DNA of 64,000 bases from Orientallactaga sibirica (Eukaryota; Chordata; Mammalia; Rodentia; Dipodidae): the NCBI GenBank assembly GCA_036365145.1, contig JAEOAD010000005.1, forward strand, positions 2,914,001 to 2,978,000, given 5' to 3'. The notes under the pieces were generated by a model that was not told the origin of the DNA, did no database searches, and worked only from the letters and a program-made list of their open reading frames with translations. This document shows, one piece after another, positions 1-12,840 of the stretch. The position numbers were made by a program, and so were the translations under genes. Every line of letters begins with the position of its first letter. The first letter of the stretch is position 1.

Positions 1-1204
1 AAATGAAACAGATGAAAATATCATAAGAAAAAAAGCATTTAACAAATTATACCAGTAATCATATATCTTTAATTATTCAATTTTAAGATATATATATATA
101 TATATAAATTTTGAAGTCTAAACTGGACTAGATGTTAAATTTTCTTGTGTTACATGATCCAATAATCTAATTTAAATCAATAAATACAAATTATTTTGGA
201 TATTTATGCTTTATGAAAAATTATGGAAAGAAAAATGTTCAACAGACTTGATTACAAATCCACTGATTCATGAGACCCCTTGTGTTGATCCAAATAATGA
301 TTTATTTAACATAGAACAGTTAAAAATGTCAAGCTGTCAACAACCCAAATGGCATACATTCAAAACTTGAGCTGAAAGTGTGTGAACACGGCAGGCTTCT
401 AACCCCCTCCAACTTAAAAAGGAGCGCACCTTCTGCTTGTAGCAGAAATTGATATGTAATGAGGCCTCACACGAGGAAGGTGTTTAAGGTTGACACTATG
501 CATTAAAAGAAATACTCAAATGCATTATACAACATAAAAAAGAACCTAGGGGGAAATACTCATAAAACAGAGCACCTCTGTATTTTGTCAACAACTTGCA
601 ACAAACCCCGAAAGCAAAGATGTCATCTTAACGTGCTATGCTAAATGCGAAGGGGACTGATGAACCGCAATGGAAATCATGAACAGTTCTTTGAAATCTG
701 AATTGGTATGGTTCATAGAAAACAAACAAACAAACAAACAAAAAAAACCCACCTAGTTTGGAAATAGAAGACGAATGCATTGCTGCTAGCTCAGCCAGCC
801 CAAGGCATTAAACACCACCCATGTGCTGATAACTCCCAATGCTTTCACCTCAGCTCTGCCCTCCCCAGAGAGCAACGGACTCACTCCCCCAACTGCCTAC
901 CTCGGGGTATTTGTCTACCAGACTTCTCCAAGTTCATACACCAGGATAGAGTTGTTATTTCTTCCTTCACCCTCATCTCGTCCCCTCCAGGGCTGTCTTC
1001 TTTCCTTGTCATGCTCCCTCTGTGAGATCATCAACATCGCAGGGGACAGAAACATCAAAGAGACTGCAAAGAAGTCCCTTCCTCACACCTCCCGAAACAC
1101 GACAGACAGAGGGGGTGCTCCTATTATACTGTAAACTATACCCTGAAACCCTTCATATCTTCTCCACTGTTGGCAGTCAGCCTTCCATCTCTAGTTTAGA
1201 CTTC
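1..1204. other. AT-rich sequence without a recognisable gene
   Basis: I recognise no exon, RNA gene or mobile element here. There is a short TA run at 88-107 and a CAAA-type A-rich run at 720-747. The open frames between 780 and 1,134 overlap in different frames, have no recognisable domain and look like chance. Confidence 0.6.
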
Positions 1205-1350
1205 TGTCTGGGTGCTGGGCACCCCTGTAAACCAGCTTCTCAGGAGGCTGAGTTGGAGAAACACAGCTGCTCCCAAAATCAAGATCAGCTCGGTCAGCAC
1301 ACTGAACCCTTATCTCAGAAAGTAAATAAAGCAACAATAAAACAAAATAC
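1205..1350 (+). mobile_element. Degenerate B1/B4-like SINE remnant
   Basis: The order of short blocks (CTCAGGAGGCTGAG, then AAGATCAGCTCGG, then a CTTATCTCAGAAA end leading into an A-rich stretch) follows the 3' half of a 7SL-derived SINE, where equivalents read CAGGAGGCAGAGG, GAGTTCGAGGCC and ACCCTGTCTCAAAA. The copy is old and its 5' end is not clear. Assignment to B1 rather than B4 is a guess. Confidence 0.4.
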
Positions 1351-1544
1351 ACTTCTTCGAGAGCATACTGCATGGTTTCACTTTCTCTCTTGCTTCTGAC
1401 CTCAACCTACTATGCCACTCAGTTGTCCTTCCACAGACTTGTCTGACTTCTTATTCATATAGTTTCACTTGTTTGCTTGCAATGTTGAAGTGGCTTACTG
1501 TGAATCATTGCTCTTAATTTCATCATCTTCACAGTGTATCACAG

Positions 1545-1930
1545 TTACATGATCCTGCTGGATTCTCCCTTCTTAATGTCGTCGTCGTCATCATCATCAT
1601 CATCATCATCATCTCTATAATACATGAAGTGCCTGAACCTGCTGGATCCTCCCTGAACATCATCACCTCCACCATCTATCACAGAGTGCCCAATCCTGCT
1701 GCATTCTCCCTTCTTCTTCTCCTCCTCCTCCTCCTCTTCAACATCATCATAATCACCTGCAGCAGCAGCAACATCTCTATAACCCATCACAGAGTACCTG
1801 ACCCTGCTGGATTCTCCATTACCGTCATCACCCCCCCCCATCTAGCATACAGTTCTGACCCTGCTGGATTCTCCATTACCATCATCACCACCCCCCCCAT
1901 CTAGCATACAGTACCTGACCCTGCTGCGTT
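1545..1930 (+). repeat. Degenerate minisatellite with nested trinucleotide runs
   Basis: A core close to GACCCTGCTGGATTCTCC recurs six times, starting near 1,551, 1,637, 1,692, 1,801, 1,858 and 1,918. Spacing is uneven (about 55-110 bp). Between cores sit different simple repeats: GTC/ATC at 1,577-1,611, CTT/CTC at 1,710-1,738, CAG at 1,759-1,768 and C runs near 1,830 and 1,890. The last two full units also share CATCTAGCATACAGT. The length differences between units come mainly from these inner runs. Open frames on both strands are rich in D, E, S or L because of the trinucleotides and are not taken as genes. Confidence 0.75.
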
Positions 1931-1999
1931 CAACAGGCCACTGTCTTCTCTGACTTGATTTTTTCAGTCCTTTCCTCATTTTCATTTTACCAAATTGCA

Positions 2000-2300
2000 A
2001 CCATGTTGTAGCATTTCTTACTCAGATACATGCAATTCCTTCAGCCTGAGCACTCCTCCCCTGACCCACAGTCTGAACACACTTGACTTCCCCCTCAGCT
2101 CACACTGCCACCCACTTCCACTTACTCACAAATTTTCTGCCGTATGTGTTTTGTGTTCTTCATACCACTCAACATTCACTGTCACTATAGCTACGGATTC
2201 TTTTAAAATCTTTTTGTTCACATATTAATTACTTCCTCCAGGAAGTCAATGTGACCTAAAAATATGTCTTCCTATTCACTTTTCACATAGTGTGTGTTTT
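2000..2300 (+). mobile_element. Possible L2 (LINE-2) 3'-end remnant
   Basis: The stretch ACTTCCTCCAGGAAGTCAAT near 2,230 is close to the conserved L2 3' motif (CACTTCCTCCAGGAAGCC), and the C+T-rich text before it fits the region upstream of that motif. The copy is very diverged, so the limits and the call are tentative. Confidence 0.35.
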
Positions 2301-3319
2301 TCTTCCTTTTATGTGAATTATGAGTGGTTGTTTTATGTTTAAAGCTACTTTTTCTCTTAAAATCAGGAAAAAAAGCATTTTCTCTAAGAGAATGTACAAC
2401 TTTCTAAATAGTAGAATTCTGTTGACCCTCTGTCACGACCGTAGTTGGTTTCAAGTGCGGGGGAACTGATAAAGGCTTGCTGACACTAATGAAAGAATGA
2501 CATTCTTGAGATTTGGAGGGCAGTCTGTTTCATGGATCTCAATAATGGACCAGATTACAATACTTTGGGCTACTACAGATGAGAAAGGCAACACTCAGTG
2601 GTGAAATGGCAAAATGGAACATACTGTCTGCAGGTGAGAGTGTCCTGGAGCCTTGTGAGGATGTCTCTGGACCAAGATGACCTGGTCCCGGAGAGGTCTG
2701 AAGCTACCTGCCAAGTTACACTTGACATTGAGAGCTCCCTCCTCTCCTCCCCCTCCACTCAGATCTGCACCTCATGGGCACAGGGTGATAAACTTACAAA
2801 CACTCTCCACCTGGCCAGGCCATATGAACCTTTTACCATTACAGCTTCTTCCTAAGAAAATCACATTGAGAATCCTTTAACCTACACAACGACCTCCTTT
2901 AAATACGAGCAGAAGCTTAGAACTGATTTATCTGACAGCAATTTGGTTTCAGTCCTAGTATTTGTTATGTTGATTGATGGTAACAATGTAAGTGCCCATG
3001 ACAGAGTTTTACTGCCCACTCCTGACACGGAGTGCTAGTTACTTCCCCGCATGCTGAGCTCCTTCCCACCGCCCGACTGACCGCTGAGTGCAGGTCACTG
3101 AATGGAGCTCAGGCTAAGTCAGACCTGGCCGGCCCAGTGATAGTAATGACCTTCGTAAAAGCGAAAGCTCAATCAACGCTTGTCCAAGTTGCAGAGGACA
3201 AGCTTGACCTTGAATTGTCAAGAAAACAATACCAACAACCTCATTCATCCTCGTACACGGAACCTTCAAATAGTAAAGGTTCTAACTACTTACTTAAAAA
3301 TGTTGACGCATTTGTTTAT
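2301..3319. other. Unrecognised sequence
   Basis: No repeat family, RNA gene or exon structure that I can name. Several short overlapping open frames between 2,573 and 3,352 lack any recognisable domain. Confidence 0.5.
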
Positions 3320-3540
3320 AAACAGCTAACTTGGGCTGCAGAGATGGCTTAGGGGTTAAGGTGCCTGCCTCCTAACCCTAAGAACACTGGTTCCAATCTC
3401 CAGCAGTTCCAATCTCCAGGTCCCACGTTTAGCCAGATGCAAAGTGACGCAGGGTGCAATGCCGCACTTGACCACAAGGGGGCGCACACATCTGGATTTC
3501 ATTCGCAGCAGCTGAGACACTGCTGGCACACCCATCTCTG

Positions 3541-3580
<40 letters not shown>

Positions 3581-3631
3581 CTCTCTCCAAAAAAATAATA
3601 AAAAATACAGTTTTTTTTAAACAGCTAACTT
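3320..3631 (+). mobile_element. tRNA-like SINE, long subfamily, with target-site duplications
   Basis: The element fills 3,333-3,618 and is flanked by perfect 13-bp duplications AAACAGCTAACTT at 3,320-3,332 and 3,619-3,631. It begins GGGCTGCAGAGATGGCTTAG (tRNA-related head, pol III box A region) and ends in a CT run (3,544-3,574) and an A-rich tail. It carries an extra stretch of about 40 bp around 3,440-3,470 that most copies lack but that the copies at 28,244 and 32,551 share. It also holds a near-consensus CTCF core, CCACAAGGGGGCGC, at 3,472-3,485. Confidence 0.9.
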
Positions 3632-3684
3632 TTACCATGACCTCTTAACCAGTTATACAAGGGTTATAAGACAGCAAGATATCC

Positions 3685-3835
3685 CAATTATGGTGTGAGA
3701 AACTGAGGCCTAGAGAAGAGAAGTGGCAGATCCACGTCCACAGGCAAGTCAGTGCTAATGCCAGAAAGCTGACTGAGATTTTGTCCCAGCCATGGAAAGC
3801 AGGTCTCAACTCTCTGTCCACGGAGCTCACCATTT
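3685..3835 (-). mobile_element. MIR remnant
   Basis: GAGAAACTGAGGCCTAGAGA followed by AAGTGGCAGATCCACG matches the reverse complement of the MIR core (GAGGAAACTGAGGCACAGAG, then AGTGGCAGAGCC). This is an ancient mammalian tRNA-derived SINE, heavily diverged here. Confidence 0.6.
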
Positions 3836-4562
3836 AGGTTCTAACAGCGATCCTGTAGCTGGTAAATAACAGCACTACTTTAGATATGCCAAGTGGATTG
3901 TCGTAAAACATGCTTCTCAAACCTTCCTCCACAGAGGTCTATTTGTGGAGAGCGTGACAACATCCTGTTTCTGAGAGAGGCATATGCAGATCTGGTTGTG
4001 CCACTGCCTTGTGGAGTTACCCTGCATAGTTGCTGAGGGTGACAATACTACGACACACCATGGAGGATGCTCTTCTTGAAGAAATTCTGCCCAAGGCAAA
4101 GACCTTAGAGTTCTATTAATTAGGAACCAAGAGTTAGGACATGAATATAGTCTGTTATCAGAAAAGTCTAAGAGCAAACCTGCCAACTTCAAAACACGTT
4201 CAGTTTCATTTTAAGGTAGACTTTGGGTTATCACTTTTTCATGCAGTCTACTTACTTTAATTTTATACCATGCATATCAGCATATAATACTGAAGGTTTT
4301 CCTTGAAGCCAGCACATGTAGAGGAAGCACACAGCCCACACTGGTGTACACACAGGCCAAGAGTACCTATTTCCCTCTAACATCACTCCTGCAAAGCCTA
4401 GCCCTCGCTTTCCAGTCTTTGTTGGCATGGCTCCTATAGTTGGAATCTCCTACCAGCCACCATACCTCCTTCATGCTCAGCTGAACCTTTTCTCATTCTT
4501 AAGCAAATGTCAACCATCACAGGAAGATGTGTCATCACTCACGGAGATGAGCCTCCGCAGCC
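3836..4562. other. Left flank of the satellite, unrecognised
   Basis: No repeat or gene recognised. An open frame that starts at 4,427 in this flank runs into the array in the YMCGRCLV frame. The flank shows no splice or codon pattern that would make it a real coding start. The transition to the tandem repeat at about 4,563 is abrupt. Confidence 0.5.
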
Positions 4563-7500
4563 CTTACATGTGTGACAGGTGTCTAGTCTACATGTGTGGC
4601 AGATGTCTAGTCTACACGTGTGGCAGGTGTCTAGTCTGCATGTGTGGCAGGTGTCTAGTCTACATGTGTGGCAGGTGTCTAGTCTACATGTGTGGCAGGT
4701 GTCTAGTCTACATGTGTGGCAGGTGTCTAGTCTACATGTGTGGCAGGTGTCTAGTCTACATGTGTGGCAGGTGACTAGTCTACATGTGTGGCAGGTGTCT
4801 AGTCTACATGTGTGGCAGGTGTCTAGTCTACATGTGTGGCAGGTGTCTAGTCTACACGTGTGGCAGGTGTCCAGTCTACATGTGTGGCAGGTGTCTAGTC
4901 TACATGTGTGGCAGGTGTCTAGTCTACACGTGTGGCAGGTGTCCAGTCTACATGTGTGGCAGGTGTCCAGTCTACATGTGTGGCAGGTGTCTAGTCTACA
5001 TGTGTGGCAGGTGACTAGTCTACATGTGTGGCAGATGTTTAGTCTACAGTCTGGCAGGTGGTGTCTACATGTGTGGCAGGTGTCTAGTCTACATGTGTGG
5101 CAGGTGACTAGTCTACATGTGTGTGTGGCAGGTGTCTGTCTAGTCTACATGTGTGGCAGGTGTCTAGTCTACATGTGTGGCAGGTGACTAGTCTACATGT
5201 GTGGCAGGTGTCTAGTCTACATGTGTGGCAGGTGTCTAGTCTACATGTGTGGCAGGTGACTAGTCTACATGTGTGGCAGGTGACTAGTCTACATGTGTGG
5301 CAGGTGTCTAGTCTACATGTGTGGCAGGTGACTAGTCTACATGTGTGGCAGGTGTCTAGTCTACATGTGTGGCAGGTGACTAGTCTACATGTGTGGCAGG
5401 TGTCTAGTCTACATGTGTGGCAGGTGTCTAGTCTACATGTGTGGCAGGTGTCTAGTCTACATGTGTGGCAGGTGACTAGTCTACATGTGTGGCAGGTGTC
5501 TAGTCTACATGTGTGGCAGGTGTCTAGTCTACATGTGTGGCAGGTGACTAGTCTACATGTGTGGCAGGTGTCTAGTCTACATGTGTGGCAGGTGTCTAGT
5601 CTACATGTGTGGCAGGGTGACTAGTCTACATGTGTGGCAGGTGTCTAGTCTACATGTGTGGCAGGTGTCTAGTCTACATGTGTGGCAGGTGTCTAGTCTA
5701 CATGTGTGGCAGGTGACTAGTCTACATGTGTGGCAGGTGTCTAGTCTACATGTGTGGCAGGTGTCTAGTCTACATGTGTGGCAGGTGACTAGTCTGGCAG
5801 GTGATGTGTGGCCTAAATGTGTGGCAGGTGACTAGTCTACATGTGTGGCAGGTGTCTAGTCTACATGTGTGGCAGGTGACTAGTCTACATGTGTGGCAGG
5901 TGTCTAGTCTACACATGGTGGCAGGTGACTAGCATGTGTGGCAGGTGTCTAGTCTACATGTGTGGCAGGTGACTAGTCTACATGTGTGGCAGGTGACTAG
6001 TCTACATGTGTGGCAGGTGACTAGTCTACATGTGTGGCAGGTGACTAGTCTACATGTGTGGCAGGTGTCTAGTCTACATGTGTGGCAGGTGTCTAGTCTA
6101 CATGTGTGGCAGGTGACTAGTCTACATGTGTGGCAGGTGTCTAGTCTACATGTGTGGCAGGTGTCTAGTCTACATGTGTGGCAGGTGACTAGTCTACATG
6201 TGTGGCAGGTGTCTAGTCTACATGTGTGGCAGGTGTCTAGTCTACATGTGTGGCAGGTGTCTAGTCTACATGTGGCAGGTGCAGGTGACTAGTCTAGTCT
6301 ACATGTGTGGCAGGTGTCTAGTCCACATGTGTGGCAGGTGTCTAGTCTACATGTGTGGCAGGTGTCTAGTCCACATGTGTGGCAGGTGACTAGTCTACAT
6401 GTGTGGCAGGTGTCTAGTCTACATGTGTGGCAGGTGACTAGTCTACATGTGTGGCAGGTGACTAGTCTACATGTGTGGCAGGTGTCTAGTCTACATGTGT
6501 GGCAGGTGTCTAGTCTACATGTGTGGCAGGTGTCTAGTCTACATGTGTGGCAGGTGACTAGTCTACATGTGTGGCAGGTGACTAGTCTACATGTGTGGCA
6601 GGTGTCTAGTCTACATGTGTGGCAGGTGTCTAGTCTACATGTGTGGCAGGTGTCTAGTCTACATGTGTGGCAGGTGTCTAGTCTACATGTGTGGCAGGTG
6701 ACTAGTCTACATGTGTGGCAGGTGACTAGTCTAGATGTGTGGCCTAAACGTGTGGCAGGTGACTAGTCTACATGTGTGACAGGTGTCTATTCTACACGTG
6801 TGGCAGGTGACTAGTCTACACGTGTGGCAGATGTCTAGTCTACACGTGTGGCAGGTGACTAGTCTAAATGTGTGGCAGGTGACTAGTCTACATGTGTGGC
6901 AGGTGACTAGTCTACATGTGTGGCAGGTGACTAGTCTACATTTGTGGCAGGTGTCTAGTCTACATGTGTGGCAGGTGACTAGTCTACATGTGTGGCAGGT
7001 GACTAGTCTACATGTGTGGCAGGTGTCTAGTCTACATGTGTGGCAGGTGACTAGTCTACATGTGTGGCAGGTGTCTAGTCTACATGTGTGGCAGGTGTCT
7101 AGTCTACATGTGTGGCAGGTGTCTAGTCTACATGTGTGGCAGGTGACTAGTCTACATGTGTGGCAGGTGTCTAGTCTACATGTGTGGCAGGTGTCTAGTC
7201 TACATGTGTGGCAGGTGTCTAGTCTACATGTGTGGCAGGTGTCTAGTCTACATGTGTGGCAGGTGTCTAGTCTACATGTGTGGCAGGTGTCTGGTCTACA
7301 TGTGTGGCAGGTGTCTAGTCTACATGTGTGGCAGGTGACTAGTCTACATGTGTGGCAGGTGTCTAGTCTACATGTGTGGCAGGTGACTAGTCTACATGTG
7401 TGGCAGTGTGACTAGTCTACATGTGTGGCAGGTGTCTAGTCTACATGTGTGGCAGATGTCTAGTCTACTGTGTCTACATGTGTGGCAGGTGTCTAGTCTA

Positions 7501-10500
7501 CATGTGTGGCAGGTGTCTAGTCTACATGTGTGGCAGGTGTCTAGTCTACATGTGTGGCAGGTGTCTAGTCTACATGTGTGGCAGGTGTCTAGTCTACATG
7601 TGTGGCAGGTGTCTAGTCTACATGTGTGGCAGGTGTCTAGTCTACATGTGTGGCAGGCAGGTGACTAGTCTACATGTGTGGCAGGTGACTAGTCTACATG
7701 TGTGGCAGGTGTCTAGTCTACATGTGTGGCAGGTGTCTAGTCTACATGTGTGGCAGGTGACTAGTCTACATGTGTGGCAGGTGACTAGTCTACATGTGTG
7801 GCAGGTGTCTAGTCTACATGTGTGGCAGGTGTCTAGTCTACATGTGTGGCAGGTGTCTAGTCTACATGTGTGGCAGGTGTCTAGTCTACATGTGTGGCAG
7901 GTGACTAGTCTACATGTGTGGCAGGTGTCTAGTCTACATGTGTGTGGCAGGTGGCAGGTCTAGTCTACATGTGTGGCAGGTGACTAGTCTACATGTGTGG
8001 CAGGTGTCTAGTCTACATGTGTGGCAGGTGTCTGTCAGGTGTCTAGTCTACATGTGTGGCAGGTGACTAGTCTACACATGTGTGGCAGGTGTCTAGTCTA
8101 CATGTGTGGCAGGTGTCTAGTAGTCTACAGGTGTGTGGCAGGTGTCTAGTCTACATGTGTGGCAGGTGTCTAGTCTACATGTGCAGGTGTGTGCAGGTGT
8201 GTAGTCTACATGTGTGGCAGGTGTGTAGTCTACATGTGTGGCAGGTGACTAGTCTACATGTGTGGCAGGTGAATAGTCTACATGTGTGGCAGATGTCTAG
8301 TCTACATGTGTGGCAGGTGACTAGTCTACATGTGTGGCAGGTGTCTAGTCTACACGTGTGGGAGGTGTCTAGTCTGGCAGGTGTGGCATGTGTGGCAGGT
8401 AGTCTAGTCTAGTCTACATGTGTGGCAGGTGACTAGTCTACATGTGTGGCAGGTGACTAGTCTACATGTGTGGCAGGTGTCTAGTCTACATGTGTGGCAG
8501 GTGTCTAGTCTACATGTGTGGCAGGTGACTAGTCTACATGTGTGGCAGGTGTCTAGTCTACATGTGTGGCAGGTGTCTAGTCTACATGTGTGGCAGGTGT
8601 CTAGTCTACATTTGAGACAGGTGTCTAGTCTACATGTGTGGCAGGTGTGTAGTCTACATGTGTGGCAGTTGACTAGTCTACATGTGTGGCAGCTGTCTAG
8701 TCTACATGTGTGGCAGGTGTCTAGTCTACATGTGTGGCAGGTGACTAGTCTACTTGTGTGGCAGGTGACTAGTCTACATGTGTGGCAGGTGTCTAGTCTA
8801 GTCATGTGTGGCAGGTGAGTCTACATGTCTAGCAGGTGAGGTAGTCTACATGTGTGGCAGGTGTCTAGTCTACATGTGTGGCAGGTGACTAGTCTACATG
8901 TGTGGCAGGTGTGTAGTCTACATGTGTGGCAGGTGTCTAGTCTACATGTGTGGCAGGTGACTAGTCTACATGTGTGGCAGGTGTAGTCTACATGTGTGGC
9001 AGGTGTCTAGTCTATGTCTGGCATGTGTGTGTGGCAGTGACTAGTCTACATGTGTGGCAGGTGTCTAGTCTACATGTGTGGCAGGTGACTAGTCTACATG
9101 TGTGGCAGGTGTCTAGTCTACATGTGTGGCAGGTGTCTAGTCTACATGTGTGGCAGGTGTCTAGTCTACATGTGGGCAGGTGTCTAGTCTACATGTGTGG
9201 GAGGTGTCTAGTCTACATGTGTGGCAGGTGACTAGTCTACATGTGTGGCAGGTGTCTAGTCTACATGTGTGGCAGGTGTGTAGTCTACATATGTGGCAGG
9301 TGTCTAGTCTACATGTGTGGCAGGTGTCTAGTCTACATGTGTGGCAGGTGTCTGGCAGGTCTACATGTGTGGCAGGTGTCTAGTCTACATGTGTGGCAGG
9401 TGTCTAGTCTACATGTGTGGCAGGTGTCTAGTCTACATGTGTGGCAGGTGTCTAGTCTACATGTGTGGCAGGTGTCTAGTCTACATGTGTGGCAGGTGTC
9501 TAGTCTACATGTGTGGCAGGTGTCTAGTCTACATGTGTGGCAGGTGTCTAGTCTACATGTGTGGCAGGTGACTAGTCTACATGTGTGGCAGGTGTCTAGT
9601 CTACATGTGTGGCAGGTGACTAGTCTACATGTGTGGCAGGTGACTAGTCTACATGTGTGGCAGGTGACTAGTCTACATGTGTGGCAGGTGTCTAGTGGCA
9701 GGTGAATATTCTACATGTGTGGCAGGTGACTAGTCTACATGTGTGGCAGGTGTCTAGTCTACATGTGTGGCAGGTGTCTAGTCTACATGTGTGGCAGGTG
9801 ACTAGTCTACATGTGTGGCAGGTGACTAGTCTACATGTGTGGCAGGTGACTAGTCTACATGTGTGGCAGGTGTCTAGTCTACATGTGTGGCAGGTGTCTA
9901 GTCTACATGTGTGGCAGGTGTCTAGTCTACATGTGTGTGTGGCAGGTGTCAGGTGTCTAGTCTACATGTGTGGCAGGTGACTAGTCTACATGTGTGGCAG
10001 GTGTGACTAGTCTAGTCTACATGTGTGGCAGGTGTGACATGTGTGGCTAGTCTACATGTGTGGCAGGTGTCTAGTCTACATGTGTGGCAGGTGTCTAGTC
10101 TACATGTGTGGCAGGTGACTAGTCTACATGTGTGGCAGGTGTCTAGTCTACATGTGTGGCAGGTGTCTAGTCTACATGTGTGGCAGATGTCTAGTCTACA
10201 TGTGTGGCAGGTGTCTAGTCTACATGTGTGGCAGGTGTCTAGTCTACATGTGTGGCAGTGTGTCTAGTCTACAGTCTACATGTGTGGCAGATGTCTAGTC
10301 TAAACGTGTGGCAGGTGACTAGTCTACATGTGTGGCAGGTGTCTAGTCTACATGTGTGGCAGGTGTCTCTAGTCTGCATGTGTGGCAGGTGACTAGTCTA
10401 CATGTGTGGCAGATGTCTAGTCTACATGTGTGGCAGGTGACTAGTCTACATGTGTGGCAGTGACTAGTCTACATGTGTGGCAGGTGTCTAGTCTACATGT

Positions 10501-12840
10501 GTGGCAGGTGACTAGTCTACATGTGTGGCAGGTGACTAGTCTACATGTGTGGCAGGTGTGTAGTCTACATGTGTGGCAGGTGTCTTGTCTACATGTGTGG
10601 CAGGTGACTAGTCTACATGTGTGGCAGGTGTCTAGTCTACATGTGTGGCAGGTGTCTAGTCTACATGTGTGGCAGGTGACTAGTCTACATGTGTGGCAGG
10701 TGACTAGTCTACATGTGTGGCAGGTGACTAGTCTACATGTGTGGCAGGTGACTAGTCTACATGTGTGGCAGGTGTCTAGTCTACATGTGTGGCAGGTGAC
10801 TAGTCTACATGTGTGGCAGGTGTCTAGTCTACATGTGTGGCAGGTGTCTAGTCTACATGTGTGGCAGGTGACTAGTCTACATGTGTGGCAGGTGACTAGT
10901 CTACATGTGTGGCAGTGTGTCTAGTCTACATGTGTGGCAGGTGACTAGTCTACATGTGTGGCAGGTGTCTAGTCTACATGTGTGGCAGGTGACTAGTCAG
11001 GTGACTAGTCTACATGTGTGGCAGGTGACTAGTCACATGTGTGGCAGGTGACTAGTCTACATGTGTGGCAGGTGACTAGTCTACATGTGTGGCAGGTGTC
11101 TAGTCTACATGTGTGGCAGGTGACTAGTGGCAGGTGTGGCAGGTGACTAGTCTACATGTGTGGCAGGTGTCTAGTCTACATGTGTGGCAGGTGTCTAGTC
11201 TACATGTGTGGCAGGTGTCTAGTCTACATGTGTGGCAGGTGTCTAGTCTACATGTGTGGCAGGTGTCTAGTCTACATGTGTGGCAGGTGTCTAGTCTACA
11301 TGTGTGGCAGGTGACTAGTCTACATGTGTGGCAGGTGTCTAGTCTATGTCATGTGTGACAGGTGTCTAGTCTACATGTGTGGCAGGTGTCTAGTCTACAT
11401 GTGTGGCAGGTGTCTAGTCTACATGTGTGGCAGGTGTCTAGTCTACATGTGTGGCAGGTGACTAGTCTACATGTGTGGCAGGTGTCTAGTCTACATGTGT
11501 GGCAGGTGACTAGTCTACATGTGTGGCATGTGTGACTAGTCTACATGTGTGGCAGGTGACTAGTCTACATGTGTGGCAGATGTCTAGTCTACATGTGTGG
11601 CAGGTGACTAGTCTACATGTGTGGCAGATGTCTAGTCTACATGTGTGGCAGATGTCTAGTCTACATGTCTGGCAGGTGTCTGTGTGGCAGGTGACTAGTC
11701 TACATGTGTGGCAGGTGTCTAGTCTCATGTGTGGCAGGTGTCTAGTCTACATGTGTGGCAGGTGTCTAGTCTACATGTGTGGCAGGGTGTCTATGTGTGG
11801 TCTACATGTGTGGCAGGTGTCTAGTCTACATGTGTGGCAGGTGACTAGTCTACATGTGTGGCAGGTGACTAGTCTACATGTGTGGCAGGTGTCTAGTCTA
11901 CATGTGTGGCAGGTGTCTAGTCTACATGTGTGGCAGGTGTCTAGTCTACATGTGTGGCAGGTGTCTACATGTGTGGCAGGTGTCTAGTCTACATGTGTGG
12001 CAGGTGACTAGTCTACATGTGTGGCAGGTGTCTAGTCTACATGTGTGGCAGGTAACTAGTCTACATGTGTGGCAGGTGTCTAGTCTACATGTGTGGCAGG
12101 TGTCTAGTGTCTGGCAGTGTGTCTACATGTGTGGCAGGTGACTAGTCTACACATGTGTGGCAGGTGACTAGTCTACATGTGTGGCAGGTGTCTAGTCTGG
12201 CAGGTGTCTAGTCTACATGTGTGGCAGGTGACTAGTCTACATGTGTGGCAGGTGTCTAGTCTACATGTGTGGCAGGTGTCTAGTCTACATGTGTGGCAGG
12301 TGACTAGTCTGTGTGGCAGGTGTCTAGTCTACATGTGTGACAGGTGTCTAGTCTACATGTGTGGCAGGTGACTAGTCTACATGTGTGGCAGGTGACTAGT
12401 CTACATGTGTGGCAGGTGTCTAGTCTACATGTGTGGCAGGTGTCTAGTCTACATGTGTGGCAGGTGTCTAGTCTACATGTGTGGCAGGTGACTAGTCTAC
12501 ATGTGTGGCAGGTGACTAGTCATGTACATGTGTGGCAGGTGAATAGTCTACATGTGTCTAGTCTACATGTGTGGCAGGTGTCTAGTCTACATGTGTGGCA
12601 GGTGACTAGTCTACATGTGTGGCAGGTGTCTAGTCTACATGTGTGGCAGGTGTCTAGTCTACATGTGTGGCAGGTGACTAGTCTACATGTGTGGCAGGTG
12701 ACTAGTCTACATGTGTGGCAGGTGTCTAGTCTACATGTGTGGCAGGTGTCTGACATGTGTGGCAGGTGACTAGTCTACATGTGTGGCAGGTGTCTAGTCT
12801 ACATGTGTGGCAGGTGTCTAGTCTACATGTGTGGCAGGTG
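4563..12840 (+). repeat. Left satellite domain: near-consensus units with many small indels
   Basis: Most units equal the consensus apart from the T/A choice. Rare substitutions are few, except near the left edge (CACGTG and CCAGTC forms at 4,610-4,985) and around 8,600-8,700. Small indels are frequent, for example near 5,045, 5,120, 5,610, 5,800, 6,275, 7,405, 7,470, 7,660, 7,940, 8,030, 8,120, 8,185, 8,390, 8,800, 9,010, 9,355, 9,690, 9,940, 10,000, 10,265, 11,000, 11,125, 11,350, 11,680, 11,790, 12,110 and 12,530. Each tends to shift the reading frame, so open frames here are short. Confidence 0.8.
8600..8780 (+). repeat. Variant block shared with 12,841-13,021
   Basis: A run of rare units (GAGACAGG, then GTGTGTAG, then GGCAGTTGAC, then GGCAGCTGTC) occurs here and again 4,241 bp further on, with identical spacing (GAGACA at 8,614 and 12,855; GCAGTT at 8,665 and 12,906). 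Shared rare variants in the same order imply that the two blocks are copies of one another. Confidence 0.8.

Noticed and set aside
1545..1904. An acidic poly-D/E protein on the minus strand
   Set aside because: The D and E runs are translated trinucleotide repeats inside the degenerate minisatellite.
3333..3410. tRNA gene
   Set aside because: The tRNA-like head belongs to a SINE with tail and target-site duplications, and it lacks a proper cloverleaf.
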